Positions 27,207 to 36,075 are shown, numbered from the stretch's first letter. The stretch is DNA of 64,000 nt from JANXAZ01 sp964504655 (GCA_964504655.1 CAZDFD010000007.1:1-64000), one strand, 5' to 3'. Notes: generated from the letters alone by a model not told the origin. Program-made: numbers and translations.

Positions 27207-27872
27207 ATGCGGGACAACCCGACTGCGGAAGCGGTCGTCAGCCTGGACGGCGTGCGCGTCGTCCGGGGCGGTCGAACGATCCTCGAGGTGCCGTCATGGT
27301 CCCTGGAGGAGGGTGGCCGCGCGCTCCTGACCGGTCCCTCCGGAAGCGGCAAGACCACGCTGCTGCAGCTGATCGCGGGCCTGTCGCGCCCGAGCGCGGG
27401 CCGGATCCGGGTCGCCGGTATCGAGCTTTCGGGATCGACCGAGGCGGCGCTCGACCGGTTCCGGGCGACAACCATCGGCTTCGTCTTTCAGACCCTGCAC
27501 CTCGTCCCGGCCCTCTCGGTGCTCGACAATCTCCGGCTCGCGGCCTTCGTCACCGGCAGGGCCACGAGCGACGACGCGCTGCGCGCGCGGCTCGCCGCGA
27601 TCGGGCTCGCCGATCGGGCGCGGAACCATCCGAGCGACCTCAGCCAGGGCGAGGCGCAACGCGTCGCCATCGCCCGCGCCCTCGTGAACGAGCCCCGCCT
27701 CGTCCTGGCCGACGAGCCCACCTCGGCCCTGGACGATCGCAATGCCCGGGCGATGCTCGATCTGCTGCGCAGCGAGACGCAGCGATGCGGCGCGGCTCTT
27801 CTGGTCGCCACCCACGACGCCCGGCTCCTGCCTTTCTTCGAGCGCCGCCTCGAGCTCGAGGCCCGTTCATGA
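27207..27872 (+). CDS. ABC transporter ATP-binding protein (LolD/MacB type)
   Basis: This 221-residue ATPase pairs with the FtsX-like permease that follows (4-nt ATGA overlap). Walker A is GPSGSGKTT, the signature is LSQGEAQRVAIARAL and Walker B is LVLADEPTSALDD. SAGRIRVAGIEL and the FVFQTLHLVPALSVLDN region are typical of the LolD/MacB group. I start it at ATG 27207 for the usual family length; GTG 27201 is an alternative. Together with the DUF3299 protein downstream it resembles metal-related clusters such as Vibrio zrgBCDE, but the cargo is not proven. Confidence 0.85.
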   Translation: MRDNPTAEAVVSLDGVRVVRGGRTILEVPSWSLEEGGRALLTGPSGSGKTTLLQLIAGLSRPSAGRIRVAGIELSGSTEAALDRFRATTIGFVFQTLHLVPALSVLDNLRLAAFVTGRATSDDALRARLAAIGLADRARNHPSDLSQGEAQRVAIARALVNEPRLVLADEPTSALDDRNARAMLDLLRSETQRCGAALLVATHDARLLPFFERRLELEARS

Positions 27873-29143
27873 GCCTGCTCGCCCTCTGCCTCGCCTATCT
27901 GCGCCATCGGCTCGGGACGACCCTCCTGAACCTGAGCCTCCTGGCCCTGGGCGTCGCCACCATCACCGTGCTCCTCCTGCTCGACCGGCACCTGCGCGAG
28001 GAGGTGAACCGCGAGGTGCGCGGGATCGATCTGGTCGTCGGGGCCAAGGGAAGCCCGCTCCAGCTCATCCTCTCGACGGTGTTCCATCTCGACGTCCCGA
28101 CCGGCAACATCCCCACGAGCGAAGCCGAGGCGATCCGTCGCCACCCGCTCGTGGCGCGGGCCGTCCCGCTCGCCATGGGCGACACGGCGGGAGGCTACCG
28201 GATCGTCGGCACCGAGCCGGCCCTGATCGAGGAACGTGGCGCGCGGCTCGCCGCCGGCCGCGTCTGGCAGGCTCCCATGGAAGCGGTGCTCGGCGCCGAG
28301 GTCGCCCGCGCGACCGGTCTCGGCATCGGCGGCAGCTTCGTGGGGGCGCACGGTCTGGGCGCCGGCGGATTCATGCACGCCGAGCACGCCTACGAGATCG
28401 TGGGCGTCCTCGCAGCGACCGGCGGCGTGATCGATCGGCTGATCCTCACCTCGGTCGCAAGCGTTTGGAAGGTGCATGCGGTGCATCGCCCGACCGGGGC
28501 GGGCACGGCTCCGGGGGCGACGGTCGCGGGCGCACCCGCGGGCGGGCCGAGCCACCCGCATCCGGCCGAGGGCGGGCACGCCGAGGAGGAGGTGGAAGGC
28601 GACGAGATCACCGCGCTTCTGATCCGCTATCGCTCGCCGATCGCAGCCGTCCAGCTGCCACGCCTGATCAACGCGCGGCCGCAGCTCCAGGCCGCGTCGC
28701 CGGCGCTCGAAGCCGCACGGCTCATGGCGATCGCCGGCGTCGGTCTCGACGCCTTGCGCCTGTTCGGCGTGCTCCTGGTTGCCGCCGCGGGCCTCTCCGT
28801 GTTCGTGGCCCTGACCAACGCGTTGGCCGACCGGCGCGCGGACCTGGCACTCATGCGCGTCCTCGGCGCCGGTCGCGGGCTCCTGGTGCGCCAGCTCCTG
28901 CTCGAGGCGTTGCTGCTGACCGGCGCCGGGTGGGCGCTGGGCTTCCTGCTCGGTCATGCGGTGGTCGAGGCCCTGGCGCGGATCTTCCCCCAGGCGCAGG
29001 CTGCGGGCGTCTCCGGGATCGCGCTCGCCCCGGGTGAGTTGTTTCTGCTGCCGGCGACGCTCGGCCTCGGGGTGGCGGCGGCGCTCGTGCCGGCGATCCG
29101 CGCCTATCGCACCGATCTTGCCCTGGTTCTGGCCCGGAGCTAA
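27869..29143 (+). CDS. FtsX-like ABC transporter permease with His-rich periplasmic loop
   Basis: The 424-residue MacB/LolC-type permease has a first membrane helix at about 17-38, a large periplasmic domain and three further helices after about residue 290, ending in an FtsX domain (LALMRVLGAGRGLLVRQLLLEALLL). The periplasmic part carries an insert near 226-245, SHPHPAEGGHAEEEVEGDE, rich in His and acidic residues, which suggests metal contact. HAEHAYEIVG nearby adds more His. It overlaps the ATPase gene by 4 nt and the DUF3299 gene follows after 9 nt. Confidence 0.87.
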   Translation: MSLLALCLAYLRHRLGTTLLNLSLLALGVATITVLLLLDRHLREEVNREVRGIDLVVGAKGSPLQLILSTVFHLDVPTGNIPTSEAEAIRRHPLVARAVPLAMGDTAGGYRIVGTEPALIEERGARLAAGRVWQAPMEAVLGAEVARATGLGIGGSFVGAHGLGAGGFMHAEHAYEIVGVLAATGGVIDRLILTSVASVWKVHAVHRPTGAGTAPGATVAGAPAGGPSHPHPAEGGHAEEEVEGDEITALLIRYRSPIAAVQLPRLINARPQLQAASPALEAARLMAIAGVGLDALRLFGVLLVAAAGLSVFVALTNALADRRADLALMRVLGAGRGLLVRQLLLEALLLTGAGWALGFLLGHAVVEALARIFPQAQAAGVSGIALAPGELFLLPATLGLGVAAALVPAIRAYRTDLALVLARS

Positions 29144-29152
29144 GAGAGCACC

Positions 29153-29656
29153 ATGAAACGCCTGTGCACGCTGCTCCTCCTGCTCGCCGGCTTCGCGAGC
29201 CTTCCGGCATCGGCCTTCACCCTGGGTCAGCAAGGCTTTCCGGGGTTCCGCGACCACGACCCGAAGGTGCTCGAGCGGGCGGGCGTCGTCCCGTGGGAGA
29301 CGTTGCGCGAGCTCGAGATCTCCTACGAGTCCAAGGGCCCGGGCATGACCGACTTCAAGTCCAGCTTCACGACCGCGCTCCTGGATCTGGACGGCAAGGA
29401 GGTCAAGCTCGCCGGGTTCATCTACCCGCTGGAAGCGGCCGAGGCGCACGAGCGCTTCCTCCTGGCTGCCTACCCGCCCAGCTGTCCCTTCTGCCTGCCC
29501 GGCGGCGCCACCGAGATGGTCGAGGTGCTCGCCAAGCCGCCGGTCCGCTTCACCTACGACGCCATCGTGCTCGCCGGCCGGTTCGAGCTCCTGCGCGACG
29601 ATCCCTCGGGACTGCTCTACCGGCTGCACGACGCCCGCACGGTGACGCTCAATTAG
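29153..29656 (+). CDS. DUF3299 exported protein
   Basis: A 167-residue exported protein (signal peptide LLLLAGFASLPASAF). Its core reads LDGKEVKLAGFIYPLE, then a CPFC motif in YPPSCPFCLPGGATEMVEV, as in DUF3299 proteins found next to MacB-like transporters. The CPFC pair could bind metal or form a disulfide. The function is unknown; the operon with the His-rich permease suggests a periplasmic partner in metal or lipoprotein traffic. It ends 55 nt before the convergent livG stop. Confidence 0.8.
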   Translation: MKRLCTLLLLLAGFASLPASAFTLGQQGFPGFRDHDPKVLERAGVVPWETLRELEISYESKGPGMTDFKSSFTTALLDLDGKEVKLAGFIYPLEAAEAHERFLLAAYPPSCPFCLPGGATEMVEVLAKPPVRFTYDAIVLAGRFELLRDDPSGLLYRLHDARTVTLN

Positions 29657-29710
29657 GCCGGACGGCCAGCGGCCGATACCGGAACCTCGCTGCGTCGCGC
29701 CTGCCTGCGC

Positions 29711-30466
29711 TCAGCCGCCAACGTCCTCGTCGCCGAGATAGGCGGCGCGGACCTCTGGATCGCTGCGGATCGACGCGGGCGGGCCGCTCGCGATCGCACG
29801 ACCGTAGACCAGCACGGTGATCCGATCGGCGAGGCGGAACACCGCATCCATGTCGTGCTCGATCAGCAGAATGGCGGTCTCCCGGCGCAGCTCCTCGAGT
29901 ATGCCCAGGATCGCAGCGGCCTCGCCCGGCCCGAGGCCGGCCAGCGGCTCGTCGAGGAGCAGGAGCTTGGGGCGGAGCGCCAAGGCGATCGCGAGCTCGA
30001 GGACCCGCCGCTCGCCGTGGCTCAGGGCGAGGGCCGGGCGGTCGGCCAAAGCGGTGAGGCCGAGCCGCTCGAGGATCGCTTCCGCCGGCTCGTTCAACCG
30101 GCGTTCGCGGGAGGCGTCGGCGAGGAATCGGAAGCTGGTCCCGCTGGTCGCCTGGACCGCGACCGCCACGTTGTGCAGGACCGAGAAGGAGGGCAGCACG
30201 CTCGAGACCTGGAAGGTGCGGGCGATGCCCAAGTGGGCGCGGCGGTGGACCGGCAGGTCGGTGACGTCGCGCGCCTCGAAGAAGATCCGGCCCGAATCGG
30301 GGCGCAGCTCGCCGGAGAGGAGCCCCACGAGGGTGGTCTTGCCGGCACCGTTCGGGCCGATCACCGCGTGGATCTCGTGCGAACGGACCTCGAGATCGAG
30401 GTCGACGGTCGCCGGGACCGCACCGAAGCTGCGGGCGAGCCCGCGGGTCTCGAGGACCACGCTCAT
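29711..30466 (-). CDS. livG: Branched-chain amino acid type ABC transporter ATPase LivG
   Basis: One of the two cytoplasmic ATPases of a Liv-type (HAAT) importer, 251 residues. Walker A is GPNGAGKTT, the Q-loop area is GIARTFQVSSVLPSFSVLHN, and Walker B is LLLLDEPLAGLGP. The signature LSHGERRVLELAIAL is typical of LivG. Start 30466 overlaps the livM stop by 4 nt. An upstream in-frame start at 30559 would lie in livM. Confidence 0.92.
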   Translation of the reverse strand: MSVVLETRGLARSFGAVPATVDLDLEVRSHEIHAVIGPNGAGKTTLVGLLSGELRPDSGRIFFEARDVTDLPVHRRAHLGIARTFQVSSVLPSFSVLHNVAVAVQATSGTSFRFLADASRERRLNEPAEAILERLGLTALADRPALALSHGERRVLELAIALALRPKLLLLDEPLAGLGPGEAAAILGILEELRRETAILLIEHDMDAVFRLADRITVLVYGRAIASGPPASIRSDPEVRAAYLGDEDVGG

Positions 30467-31458
30467 GCGAGGGTGCGCAGGCGCCGCAGGGCTCCCACGA
30501 GCCCGCCCCGGGAGAAGATCACGACCAGGATCAGGAGCGGCCCGAAGACCAGCGCCCAATGGGTGGTCAGCGACGACAAGGCCTCCTCGAGCAGGAGGAA
30601 CACGCAGGCGCCCAGAACCGAGCCGTGCAGCGTCCCGAGGCCGCCCAGGACCACCATGGCCAGAAGCTCGCCCGACCGGTGCCAGGACATGTACGCCGGC
30701 GCCACGAATTCGCTGAGGTTGGCGAGGAGGATGCCGGAAAGGCCGGTGAGCGTGCCGGCGATCGTGAACGCGACCAGGCGGTAGCGGGCGACCGGATAGC
30801 CCATGGCGGCCATGCGCCGCTCGTTCTCCCGAGCGCCCAGGAGCACCCGGCCGAAGCGGGCCGCCTTGGCTCGGCGCAGGACCAGGTAGGTGGCGAGCAG
30901 GGCCGCGAAGGCCAGCCAGGCGAAGCTGCGCCGGTCGGCGAGCGAGATCAGACCATCGAAGCGACTGCGCTCGAGCAGGGTGAGTCCGTCGTCACCGCCG
31001 TAGCGGCTGAGCGAGGTGGCCGCGTAGAACAGCATCTGGCCGAAGGCCAGGGTGATCATGATGAAGTGAACGCCGCGGGTGCGCAGGCTCAGAGCACCCA
31101 CGAGCGCCGCGAACAGGGCGGCAGCGAGGGTCGCCACCGGCCACTGGATCCAGCCGCTGGTGATTCCGTGCTCCGCCAGGATGCCGACGCCGTAGGCGCC
31201 GATCCCGAGGAACGCCGCCTGCCCCAGGCTCACGAGGCCGGCGATCCCGACCACCAGATCGAGCGCGACCGCGGCCAGGGCGAGGATCATCATGCGCGTC
31301 AACAACTTCACGTAGAAGGTCTGGCCCGCCGCATCGAGGGCCAGAAGGGCGCCGCCGAGGGCGGTGAACAGCAGGATCGGCAGCCACCGGTCGATCGGAT
31401 CGGGCCGGGTGTGTGCGCCGGCGTCGCGCGCGCTCGACGGACCGACGGGGCTCCTCAC
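30463..31458 (-). CDS. livM: Branched-chain amino acid type ABC permease LivM
   Basis: This 331-residue membrane subunit of the Liv-type importer has 8-9 hydrophobic segments. VALDLVVGIAGLVSLGQAAFLGIGAYG and the coupling region ENERRMAAMGYPVARYRLVAFTIAG are LivM hallmarks; VVLGGLGTLHGSVLGA is the conserved C-terminal half motif. It starts with GTG in a 4-nt overlap with livH and ends in a 4-nt overlap with livG, so the set is tightly coupled. Confidence 0.93.
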   Translation of the reverse strand: MRSPVGPSSARDAGAHTRPDPIDRWLPILLFTALGGALLALDAAGQTFYVKLLTRMMILALAAVALDLVVGIAGLVSLGQAAFLGIGAYGVGILAEHGITSGWIQWPVATLAAALFAALVGALSLRTRGVHFIMITLAFGQMLFYAATSLSRYGGDDGLTLLERSRFDGLISLADRRSFAWLAFAALLATYLVLRRAKAARFGRVLLGARENERRMAAMGYPVARYRLVAFTIAGTLTGLSGILLANLSEFVAPAYMSWHRSGELLAMVVLGGLGTLHGSVLGACVFLLLEEALSSLTTHWALVFGPLLILVVIFSRGGLVGALRRLRTLA

Positions 31459-32384
31459 CGCACCGCCCGGCGCAGCGGCAGCAGACCTTGCGGGGCGACG
31501 ATCAGGACGACCGCCATGACCAGGTAGATCAGCATCGAGGCCAGGGCCGGGCCGATCTCGTTCGCCGCCGCGGGCGCGAGCACCGCGCGCAGCGCGTCGG
31601 TGAGGAACGAGCGGCCGAGGCTGTCGGCGAGGCCCACGAGCAGCGATCCGACCAGGGCCCCCTGGACCGATCCCATCCCGCCGGTGACGATGACGACGAA
31701 GGAGAGCACGAGGACGTGATCGCCCATGCCGGGCTCGACCGAGACGATCGGCCCGGCGACCAGGCCGGCGAAGCCCGCGAGCGCCGAGCCCATGCCGAGC
31801 ACGACCAGGAACAATCGCTGGATGTCGGTGCCCAGCATCGCGAGCATGGGCGCGTTGCTCGCCGCCGCGCGCACGCGCATGCCGAACCGCGTCCCGGCGA
31901 TCAGGACGATCATCGCCGCGGCCACCGCGAGGCCCGTGGCGATGATCGCCAGACGGTAGGCCGGATAGCTGGCCCCACCCGGCAGGGTGACGCTCCAGTC
32001 GAGGAGCGCCGGCACCGGGAACGGCAGGGGTGCCGGCCCGGCCAGGAACCGGACCGCCTCGTTCATGAACAGGATCACGCCATAGGTCGCCAGCACCTGG
32101 TCGAGATGGTCACGGTCGTAGACGTGCCGCAGCACGAGGCGGTCGAGCACCAGACCCACGAGCAGGGCCGCGGCCGGGGCGAGGAGGATCGCCGCCCCGG
32201 CCGAGCCCAGGCCAACCGCGACCAGGGCCCCGACATAGGCGCCGACCATGTAGACCACCCCGTGCGCCAGGTTGATGACGTCGAGGATCCCGAAGACCAG
32301 GGTCAGGCCGGCCGCGACCATGAACAGGAGAACACCGAGCTGCAGGCCGTTGAGGACCTGGACGACGAGGAGACCCGGGTCCAT
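31455..32384 (-). CDS. livH: Branched-chain amino acid type ABC permease LivH
   Basis: This is the first membrane subunit of the Liv-type importer (309 residues). QVLNGLQLGVLLFMVAAGLTLVFGILDVINLAHG at the N-terminus (about 6-40) is the family signature. The loop SNAPMLAMLGTDIQRLFLVVLGMGSALAGFAG and VTGGMGSVQGALVGSLLVG mark the cytoplasmic coupling helix and the conserved end. It lies 21 nt behind the binding-protein gene. Confidence 0.93.
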   Translation of the reverse strand: MDPGLLVVQVLNGLQLGVLLFMVAAGLTLVFGILDVINLAHGVVYMVGAYVGALVAVGLGSAGAAILLAPAAALLVGLVLDRLVLRHVYDRDHLDQVLATYGVILFMNEAVRFLAGPAPLPFPVPALLDWSVTLPGGASYPAYRLAIIATGLAVAAAMIVLIAGTRFGMRVRAAASNAPMLAMLGTDIQRLFLVVLGMGSALAGFAGLVAGPIVSVEPGMGDHVLVLSFVVIVTGGMGSVQGALVGSLLVGLADSLGRSFLTDALRAVLAPAAANEIGPALASMLIYLVMAVVLIVAPQGLLPLRRAVR

Positions 32385-32405
32385 CGACGACGGATTCTGC
32401 CTGGC

Positions 32406-33569
32406 CTACCACTTCATGGGGCAGTTCTTCGCATAGTCGTCGGCGTAGTCTTTGAAGACGAGATCGCCCTTGACCATCGCCGGTGTTCCGTCGGCCAGCT
32501 TGCCCGGCGCGACGTAGTAGAAGTCGCTGATCGGGAAGTGGTTGCTGTTCAGCTTCCAATAGCCCTTGACCGAGGGGATCTGTGCCTTGCGGAAGGCGTC
32601 GCGCACGGCCGCCCGATCGTCGAGCCTCCCGCCCGCGCCCTTGACCGCCGCGTCGATCAGCTGGGCGGCGTCGTAGCCCTGCGCCGCGAAGTAGGACGGC
32701 ACGTAGCCGAACCGGGCGCGAAAGCCGTCGACGAACTTGCGGTTCGCCGGATTGTCGAAGTCCGCGGCCCATTGCGATGCGCTCACCAGCCCGGAGGCGC
32801 TCTCACCCAGAGCCGGCAGCGACGTGTCGTCGACGGTGAAGGCCGAGAGCAGCGGGATCTGCTTGGCGAGGCCCGCCTGCGCGTACTGTTTGGCGAGCGC
32901 GATGCCCGGACCACCGGGCATGAACGCGTAGACCGCCTCGGGCTTCGCGGACTGGATCTTCGCGAGCTCCACCGAGAAGTCCACGGCGCCCAGCTTGGTG
33001 TACACTTCGTCGACCACCTCGCCGTTGTAGTAGCGCTTGAAGCCGGCGAGGCCGTCCTTGCCGGCCTGGTAATTCGGCGCGATCAGGAAGACCCGCTTGT
33101 AGCCCTTGTCCTGCGCGTACTTTCCGAGCGCGCCATGGGTCTGGTCGTTCTGCCAGGAGGTGGAGAAGAAACGCTCCGAGCACTGCGCGCCGGCGATCGG
33201 CGAGGGACCGGCGTTGGCCGATACCAGGAAGGCGCCGGACTCGACGACCGGCTTGTAGATCGCCATCAGCACGTTGGAGAACACGATTCCGGCGACGATG
33301 TGCACCTTCTCCTTCTCGAGGAGCTTGTCGACCTCCTGCCTCGCCACGTCCGGCTTGAGCTGGTCGTCGCTCACCACGAGCCTGGTCTCGAGCCCGCCCA
33401 GCCGGCCACCGGCATGCTCGAGGCCGAGCAGGAAGCCGTCGCGCAGGTGCTGACCGAGATTGGCGCCCGGGCCGGTGAACGTGGCCATGAACCCGACACG
33501 CAACTCCTGAGCTGCCAAGCCCGTGGCGAGCAGCACGGCGCCGATACCGACCCCGATCGCGAGGCGCAT
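32406..33569 (-). CDS. Liv-type ABC transporter substrate-binding protein
   Basis: Periplasmic binding protein of the HAAT family (387 residues). The signal peptide is LAIGVGIGAVLLATGLAAQ; the mature part begins LRVGFMATFTGPGANLGQHLRDGF and has VVSDDQLKPDVARQEVDKLL and FLIAPNYQAGKDGLAGFKR. The ligand may be a branched-chain or aromatic compound; family members near CoA-transferase genes often bind aromatic or acyl acids, but this is inference. Start 33569 has GGGAGG upstream. It is first of livK-H-M-G; a divergent 151-nt region separates it from the CoA-transferase gene. Confidence 0.9.
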   Translation of the reverse strand: MRLAIGVGIGAVLLATGLAAQELRVGFMATFTGPGANLGQHLRDGFLLGLEHAGGRLGGLETRLVVSDDQLKPDVARQEVDKLLEKEKVHIVAGIVFSNVLMAIYKPVVESGAFLVSANAGPSPIAGAQCSERFFSTSWQNDQTHGALGKYAQDKGYKRVFLIAPNYQAGKDGLAGFKRYYNGEVVDEVYTKLGAVDFSVELAKIQSAKPEAVYAFMPGGPGIALAKQYAQAGLAKQIPLLSAFTVDDTSLPALGESASGLVSASQWAADFDNPANRKFVDGFRARFGYVPSYFAAQGYDAAQLIDAAVKGAGGRLDDRAAVRDAFRKAQIPSVKGYWKLNSNHFPISDFYYVAPGKLADGTPAMVKGDLVFKDYADDYAKNCPMKW

Positions 33570-33720
33570 GGCGAGACCTCCCTGGATGGCGCTGACCGTC
33601 CTCGTGGCGACGAGATTGCCAGAGCCGCAGCCCGGGCTCCAGCCTCGAGGTGGCGCACCTCGGCCGCCCGACCTAGGATCGTGTGCAGGCGGGCGACGGC
33701 CCCCCAGCAACGGGTGTCAC

Positions 33721-34929
33721 ATGGCTGACGGTTCGGGTCGGACGGGCGGCATGCTCACGGGCATCACGGTGATCGACCTGACGCGTGTGTTGGGTGGGCC
33801 GTTCTGCACGCAGATCCTCGGGGATCACGGCGCCGACGTCATCAAGGTCGAGCCGCCGCAGGGGGACGAGGTCCGCGACTGGGGACCGCCCTTCCTGGAT
33901 GGTGACGCGTCCTATTTCATCGGGATCAATCGCAACAAGAGATCGATCGGCATCGATCTGACGAAGCCGGCCGGACGGGAGCTTCTGGCCAGCCTGCTCG
34001 CGACCGCCGACGTGCTCGTCGAGAACATGAAGCCGGGCACGCTCGAAGGCTGGGGTCTGGGTCGTGCGACGCTCGTCGAGCACTTCCCGCGGCTCGTCCA
34101 CTGCAGCATCACCGGCTTCGGCGCGGACGGACCCCTGGGTGGACGACCCGGGTACGACGCGGTGATCCAAGGTCTCGTCGGGATGTTCTCGATCAACGGC
34201 GCGCCGGAATGCGGCCCGACGCGAATCGGCGTCCCACTGGTCGACATCGGGACCGGGCTCTACGCGGCGATCGCCATCTTGATGGCGCTCCTCGAGCGGC
34301 AGCGTTCCGGCCGCGGCCAGCATCTGGATGTCAGCCTGTTCGATTGCGGACATGCGATGATGCATCCTCATGCGGCCAACTTCTTCTTGTCGGGAGTGGA
34401 ACCCCAGCTTTCCGGTAGCGCGCATCCGAACATCAGTCCCTACGATACGTTTCGCACGGGAACGGTGCCCCTGTTCCTCGCGGTCGGCAACGAGCGTGCC
34501 TTCCAGAGGCTCTGTGAGATCGTCGGCGCGCCCGAGCTCGCGGGCGATCCGCGCTTCGCGAGCAACGCCGAACGGGTGGTCAACCGCGTCGAGCTCAAGC
34601 TGGCGCTCGAGGAAGCGCTGTCGCGCCACGACGGCGAGCGCCTCTGGCAGGCTCTGATCGACGCTGGTGTTCCCGCCGGCCCCCTGTTCGGTCTGCGCGC
34701 GGCGGTCGAACACCCACATACGCACCATCGGCACATGGTGCTCGAGCGCGGCCGCTACCGGGCGATGGGCACGCCGATCAAGCCCTCCCGCAGCGAAGCG
34801 ATCTTCGACCATGTGCCCCCCCGGTTCGCGGAGCACACCGACGAGGTGCTCGAGCTCGGCGTCGTGAGCCCCGAGCTGAGGGCGCGCGCGACGGCGACCG
34901 ACGCCTTGCCTCGTCGCCGGCGTCGCTAG
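33721..34929 (+). CDS. CaiB/BaiF-family (class III) CoA-transferase
   Basis: A 402-residue CoA-transferase that moves CoA between carboxylic acids. The N-terminus reads LTGITVIDLTRVLGGPFCTQILGDHGADVIKVE, followed by FIGINRNKRSIGIDL and GFGADGPLGGRPGYDAVIQGLVG. The probable catalytic Asp is in IGVPLVDIGTGLYAA. SRHDGERLWQALIDAGVPAGP is the usual C-terminal motif. It sits between livK and livF on the opposite strand and its end overlaps the livF end by 4 nt, which suggests that its substrate may be linked to what the Liv system imports. Confidence 0.92.
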   Translation: MADGSGRTGGMLTGITVIDLTRVLGGPFCTQILGDHGADVIKVEPPQGDEVRDWGPPFLDGDASYFIGINRNKRSIGIDLTKPAGRELLASLLATADVLVENMKPGTLEGWGLGRATLVEHFPRLVHCSITGFGADGPLGGRPGYDAVIQGLVGMFSINGAPECGPTRIGVPLVDIGTGLYAAIAILMALLERQRSGRGQHLDVSLFDCGHAMMHPHAANFFLSGVEPQLSGSAHPNISPYDTFRTGTVPLFLAVGNERAFQRLCEIVGAPELAGDPRFASNAERVVNRVELKLALEEALSRHDGERLWQALIDAGVPAGPLFGLRAAVEHPHTHHRHMVLERGRYRAMGTPIKPSRSEAIFDHVPPRFAEHTDEVLELGVVSPELRARATATDALPRRRRR

Positions 34930-35666
34930 ACGCCCAGCCGAGCGTGCAGCGCCTCCTGGTCGGCCAGCAGGTCCGCCGGCCGTCCAGCCCAGACGATCCG
35001 GCCCTTCTCGAGGACGTAGAAGCGCTCGGCCAACCGCGCCAGGGCGCGGACGTTCTTGTCGATGACCAGAATGGACTGCCCTCTCGCCTTGAGCTCGCCC
35101 AAGACGGCCCAAATGTCGCGACGCACCAGCGGCGCGAGCCCTTCGGTCGCCTCGTCCAGCATCAGCAGCCGAGGGTTGGTCATCAGCGCCCGGCCGATCG
35201 CCAGCATCTGCTGCTCCCCGCCGGAGAGGCGATCGGCCGCCTGGCGCAGCCGCTCGGAGAGGCGCGGAAACAGCCCGAGCACGTCGTCGAGGCTCCACCC
35301 CCGGCCACCGTCGCTCGGTGGGCGCGCGGCCACGAGCAGGTTTTCCCGCACCGAGAGGTTCGTGAACACCTGACGCCCTTCCGGAACGAGACCGATGCCC
35401 AGTCCCGCGATCAGGGCGGGCTGCTCGCCATCGATTCGCCGTCCGTCGAAGTGGATCGAGCCGCTCCAGGGTCGCAGGCGGCCCATGACCGCGAGGAGCG
35501 TGGTCGTCTTGCCCATGCCGTTGCGACCGAGCAGGCCCACGAGCTCGCCGTGCCGAACCTGCAGGCACACCTCGAACAGGATCTGGCCGGATGGATAGCC
35601 GGTCGCGAGGTCGCGAACCTCGAGGAGGGGAGAGGGCGACTGGTCGGGGCGGCGTGATTTGAACAC
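34926..35666 (-). CDS. livF: Branched-chain amino acid type ABC transporter ATPase LivF, start inside tRNA-Pro
   Basis: Second ATPase of the Liv system. The conserved body begins LLEVRDLATGYPSGQILFEV; Walker A is GRNGMGKTT, signature LSGGEQQMLAIGRAL, Walker B LLMLDEATEGLAP. No ATG, GTG or TTG exists in frame between the tRNA-Pro 3' end (35641) and this conserved N-terminus. The nearest usable start is GTG 35664-35666, which is in the T-arm of the tRNA gene and gives 246 residues. A later GTG (in ILFEV) would cut away the first strands. The gene is separated from livKHMG by the CoA-transferase gene. Confidence 0.8.
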   Translation of the reverse strand: MFKSRRPDQSPSPLLEVRDLATGYPSGQILFEVCLQVRHGELVGLLGRNGMGKTTTLLAVMGRLRPWSGSIHFDGRRIDGEQPALIAGLGIGLVPEGRQVFTNLSVRENLLVAARPPSDGGRGWSLDDVLGLFPRLSERLRQAADRLSGGEQQMLAIGRALMTNPRLLMLDEATEGLAPLVRRDIWAVLGELKARGQSILVIDKNVRALARLAERFYVLEKGRIVWAGRPADLLADQEALHARLGV

Positions 35667-35717
35667 GCGACATCCAGCTCCCAAAGCTGGCGCTCTACCA
35701 GGCTGAGCTACGCCCCG
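35641..35717 (-). tRNA. tRNA-Pro (anticodon TGG), CCA encoded
   Basis: Reading on the minus strand: acceptor CGGGGCG pairs with CGCCCCG, with the C1-G72 pair typical of tRNA-Pro. The D-arm is GCTC...GAGC and the anticodon stem is CCAGC/GCTGG around the loop TTTGGGA, giving anticodon TGG. The variable region is ATGTC, the T-arm GCGTG-TTCAAAT-CACGC, then A73 and an encoded CCA (35641-35643). The cloverleaf is complete. Confidence 0.96.
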
Positions 35718-36075
35718 GCGAGCCACGATGTAGGCGATCGGCGGGGGGCCTGCAATCGCGGGGCGCCGCCGGGTCCCGTAGGTGCCGACCCGATGCCCTG
35801 ACGGCCTGCCGCGGATCACCGGCGAGGTTGGCACGCACCTGCGATGCCCCGCTCGGGCCTTCATGAACGCAGGAGTCTCCGCACGAGCCTCCAGGAGGTC
35901 CATCCTCGAGGGTGGCTGCGGCCACGGTCTCGGCGAACGGCGGATCGGCTCCTGTCCGGCCTGCCGGTCGACCGGAATGGATGGCTCGAGCTGCACCCTC
36001 GGCGCCCGTGGGCAGCTTCGCCGGCCCGACCGCGGCGCCCGTCTACGGCGAGCCGAGCGAGAGGTCCCGGTGCGG
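35718..36075. other. Intergenic stretch behind tRNA-Pro
   Basis: About 360 nt without a convincing gene; frames are open only through high GC content. The tRNA-Pro promoter should lie in the first 60 nt (minus strand). No integrase or attachment-site duplication is seen. Confidence 0.5.

Noticed and set aside
27488..29629. Long minus-strand open frame (713 codons)
   Set aside because: It is antisense to the ATPase, permease and DUF3299 genes, which have clear family motifs. The translation has no recognisable domain.
35641..35717. tRNA-Pro as integration site of the phage cassette
   Set aside because: The cassette begins 12.6 kb away with many housekeeping genes between. No partial tRNA copy was seen near 48.3 or 61.5 kb and no integrase is present.
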